Below are positions 61,327-64,000 of a stretch of 64,000 nucleotides of DNA, one piece after another; the stretch's first letter is position 1, and each line of letters opens with the position of its first letter. Source of the stretch: Hypomyces perniciosus. Its lineage: Eukaryota > Ascomycota > Sordariomycetes > Hypocreales > Hypocreaceae. Where the stretch lies: assembly GCA_008477525.1 (NCBI GenBank), contig SPDT01000013.1, positions 729,501-793,500 on the forward strand, given 5' to 3'. A program made the position numbers and the translations under genes. The notes below the pieces were generated by a model. The model saw nothing but the letters and a program-made list of their open reading frames with translations, did not search any database and was not told where the DNA came from.

Positions 61327-63443
61327 TCACTCCCTCGCTTCTGACCGCATATGCAAGCTGCTGAGGAGCACTTCTGTTGTTGGTGGCTGACCAAGAAACT
61401 CTTCCAACATCTTCAACTCATCCCGACTACCCCCGAACTCCAAGATACCCCGCCGATATCTTTCCCAAGAGGCTTGACTGCGGGCGTCATCTGCAAATTT
61501 CGTTTCGAATATATTTGCCGCAAAGACTTGTGCACTACTCAGCATGACAAAGATGATTAGTACATGCGTCGCTGGGGCTGGAAGACCGGGGGGGGTAACC
61601 TGAGACAGGAGTATAACCAGCTAGGAGATGTCCGAAGTGGGCGTATGGATGGCCATGGTCTCTCGTGTCTGGAATGGGCGTAAGGCAAACTTCCGCAGTC
61701 AATTTGGTGAAGATTTCGCTAGGGTCAAGACGCTCCGCATTCCTCATGGCTTGCGGGATCGTGAACTAACATGTCGAATCGAGAAATGGCTCTGGATAGA
61801 GCAGGCACCCACCAAGTCAAAAACGTGTCTCCGTGTGATTCACCAATAGACTTACAGCTCTTTGAGAAATCGTAGGGCCATGTTCCCATGGCGGCTTGCA
61901 ACCAGCCTTTCAAGACACTCATCTGGTATTTTGTGTAACGGCAATGGGTCTCCTGGGTGTTCCTCTTGCCACTTAGCCTGGTAATTTGAATCGAGGGTAG
62001 TGTAATGGCAACTCATGTCCTTCAGTTCGTTTTTCATCCAGCACCAGTTCTCCAGCATAACACTCGGTGCTTCAGCGAAATCTGGCGGTGCTTGCCATCC
62101 ATGGAAACAGGAGTAGTTTGTTCTCGCCAAAAGATCATGAATGCCATGGCCGAGTTCTGAGAAGTGAATTAGCATCAAGCCAAAAATTGGGCAAATAAAT
62201 CATACCGTGAAACAGTGATACCAACTCTCTGTGCTGAAGCAACGCACATCCAGTTGATGTAGAACGCGGAAAACAGCACATCAACACTGTTGCAGGGTAA
62301 ACTCTGCTGCCATCTTGCTTCAAATCGGACTATTTATTTCCAATCCAAAGAGTTAGCACGGTGTCAATTTTACAATATTCTTCACACAAAATCTCGCAGT
62401 GTCATTCTTACGCTTTGCAAATTCACGTCTTGTGAGCCACGATATTTGTTTGGTCTGTATAGAAGGTCAGTGTAGAGATACCCAACGAAGGTATCCAACG
62501 AATCTGGCCTGGGTTCCCACACGCTCCAAACCTCAACATCCTCATGCCAGATTGCTCCAGCCATCTGCTCAGCTGACAGCTTTTCGAACCGAAGCTACAG
62601 GCAATCCGCAAAAATATCTAGCATAAAAGCAATTGTCGTTTGCAAGGGGAAGTATTCTGCAACTTTCTCATGATCCACGGATGCCTCCTCCTTCACAAGG
62701 CGAGTGTAGTATTGGAGGTCCCATGGTGGCAGTTGGTCAAAGTACTCATCATGATGAGTTGAGGTTCCGAGATGTGGTTTTTTTGCCAAAAGTCCATCTA
62801 TCTCTTTTCTTCCGTAGGGGAGAAGCTCTGTTTGCAGATCGTTGAGCAGTTGATTCACCCATTCGGGGGTTTTTGTGACCCTCTTTTCAAGTCTGAACTG
62901 CGCATAACTTGAATGGCCAAGCATGCGTGCATTTTCATCGCGACGAAGAATGACATCGCCGAACAAGCCAACGTTTTCTTCCAGCCTCTTATCATTTGCA
63001 ACATACAGTTGCTTTCTTGTGACAGGTTGTGTAGCCAATCTCAAGACAATATTGGTATCCGACCTCTTGAAGGGTACAAAATAGTCCTTTCCATCCTGTT
63101 CAGGCCCAGAGCCTTTGTGAAAGCGCTCCAAGTCGGGCTGAGGCACGCCATCAAGTTCCTCACATCTGAACCACATGCCGCTATCATCATCCGTAGTATT
63201 GCGGTTGAACTTCCGGCGTAGCTTGTCGATGACCGTTCTTGATTCCAAGTAAAGATGGATATTGTCTCCCTTAAGCAACCCATGTCCGCACCGTTTATAG
63301 TCCATGAAAATCTCATCAAGATACTTCTGAGACTCAAAATCGAGTTCTTCAGCGGCGTATTTAACCAGCGCTGCACTCCAAGCAAATATTTGATCAAATA
63401 TTTTGATTAAATATACCAAATAAAAGCAGACCCTCGCAATCAA
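61327..63443 (-). pseudogene. M3-family metallopeptidase (thimet oligopeptidase/saccharolysin type), truncated and broken
   Basis: Multi-exon gene. Exon A (62,412-63,443) covers the central helical domain (GMWFRCEELDGVP, ENARMLGHSSYAQFRLE, AEYFPLQTT) and, after an in-frame TAG at 62,595-62,597, WHEDVEVWSVW. Intron 62,330-62,411; exon B 62,206-62,329 (DGSRVYPATVLM). Intron 62,157-62,205 splits the zinc motif, and splicing gives HELGHGIHDL (HExxH). Exon C is 61,856-62,156 (EAPSVMLENWCW), intron 61,792-61,855. Exon D starts RFDMLVHDPASHEE, then shifts frame by one base near 61,730 (LDPSEIFTKLTAEVCL). A last piece (61,327-61,545) ends FGGSRDELKMLEEFLG. The family is about 700 aa and hydrolyses short peptides in the cytosol. 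Here the N-terminal 130 or more residues are missing, cut at the AT-rich boundary near 63,445. TAG for CAG is a CpA-to-TpA change, as RIP makes. Confidence 0.82.
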
Positions 63444-64000
63444 TCAGTCAAATATAGCAGGCTGAATATTTAATAGATTTAATAAATATTTAGTTAAATA
63501 TAAAGTAGTGATTTTTTTTTAGATTATAGTTAATCCGGTTCTTAAAAAGGAAAAGAAATCTATATCTATATAAAGCTTAAAGGCTTTATATAGATATAAA
63601 AGGCCTATAGTAAGATTTAAACCAATACCTATTAATATAATTACTAATTATTATACTATTAAACTATATAGGCTGTAATGCTTTTCTTTCTTTAACTGCC
63701 TTTTTTTAAAGGGTATAAAGCATTAACTGAATTATCTTTAAAAATTCCAGCTGCCTTACCCTTTACTATAATTGTAATTGCGACTTTAATTGCAACCCTT
63801 AAATTATATAATAACCTCGCTATACTTTAATTAGCCTTTCTTCTATAGCTTTATATATATTAATATATTAAATATAATAAGCCTTATACTATTTAAATCT
63901 ATTTATTATTGCAGTATTATTATATAGCTTAAATTAATATTAAAGGTATAATGATCCGGGTTGATTCTTAAGGGATAAACCGAGGTTTATGGGTTTATAT
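63444..64000. other. AT-rich RIP-decayed DNA at right edge
   Basis: Begins exactly where the M3 pseudogene loses its N-terminus. No element is identified. It contains a perfect hairpin at 63,561-63,598. Confidence 0.5.
63561..63598. repeat. Perfect 16-bp hairpin
   Basis: TATATCTATATAAAGC (63,561-63,576), loop TTAAAG, complement GCTTTATATAGATATA (63,583-63,598). It has a perfect stem in otherwise decayed DNA and could be the centre of a palindromic repeat. Confidence 0.6.

Noticed and set aside
62595..63443. The 282-aa ORF as a complete gene
   Set aside because: It starts within AT-rich boundary sequence, ends at a TAG in the middle of a conserved peptidase domain, and the same frame continues with conserved sequence after the stop.

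Overview
This window looks like a chromosome segment from a filamentous ascomycete, probably Pezizomycotina. It is dominated by AT-rich repeat blocks that show the signature of repeat-induced point mutation (RIP): cytosine depletion, TpA excess, and almost only C/T and G/A differences between copies of one repeat. Spliced genes with short GT-AG introns (49-82 bp) confirm a fungal nuclear genome. A TACGGAGTACGGAGTA-like intergenic motif near 27,440 hints at Eurotiales, but that is only a guess.

Layout. 1-6,340 holds a decayed Ty1/Copia element (+ strand) cut by a 266-bp solo LTR, then an Ala/Pro-rich antisense frame and a second copy of the same 266-bp LTR. 6,689-13,864 is a complete but RIP-destroyed Gypsy element (G1; 162-bp LTRs, TSD ATAAT) that later received a fresh solo LTR of a 580-bp family, called R here. 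15,012-21,712 is a second Gypsy chromovirus (G2; 172-bp LTRs) inserted into an older R copy. 22,705-24,221 and 30,673-36,972 are minus-strand LINEs with RNase H and ATT-repeat tails. The second LINE splits one R copy into two halves that still share a target duplication. 37,500-50,393 is a 12.9-kb Gypsy element (A) with about 407-bp LTRs (family M), carrying two fresh R insertions. 51,655-57,830 is a 5'-truncated second copy (B) containing a fresh M solo LTR. A palindromic fold-back repeat follows at 57,830-58,306.

Gene islands. Two GC-richer, mostly non-RIPed islands interrupt the repeats. Island 1 (26,661-29,470) has the C-terminal stub of a probable Dabb-domain protein and an F-box-type leucine-rich-repeat protein that appears 5'-truncated. 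Island 2 (58,880-63,443) has a LINE/LTR remnant, an unknown 291-aa protein with one predicted membrane segment, a two-exon gene for a 50-aa secreted precursor with a single Kex2 (KR) site, and a multi-exon M3 metallopeptidase pseudogene. The pseudogene is truncated at the repeat boundary and broken by a TAG and a frameshift.

The main biological story is layered: old elements were destroyed by RIP, a later wave of R and M LTRs inserted and escaped most mutation, and genes at island edges were truncated. No CRISPR array, rRNA or tRNA gene was recognised. The most promising possibly undescribed gene is the Kex2-processed peptide precursor at 60,765-60,967. RT, RNase H and integrase assignments come from reading degenerate frames by eye, so their boundaries are approximate.
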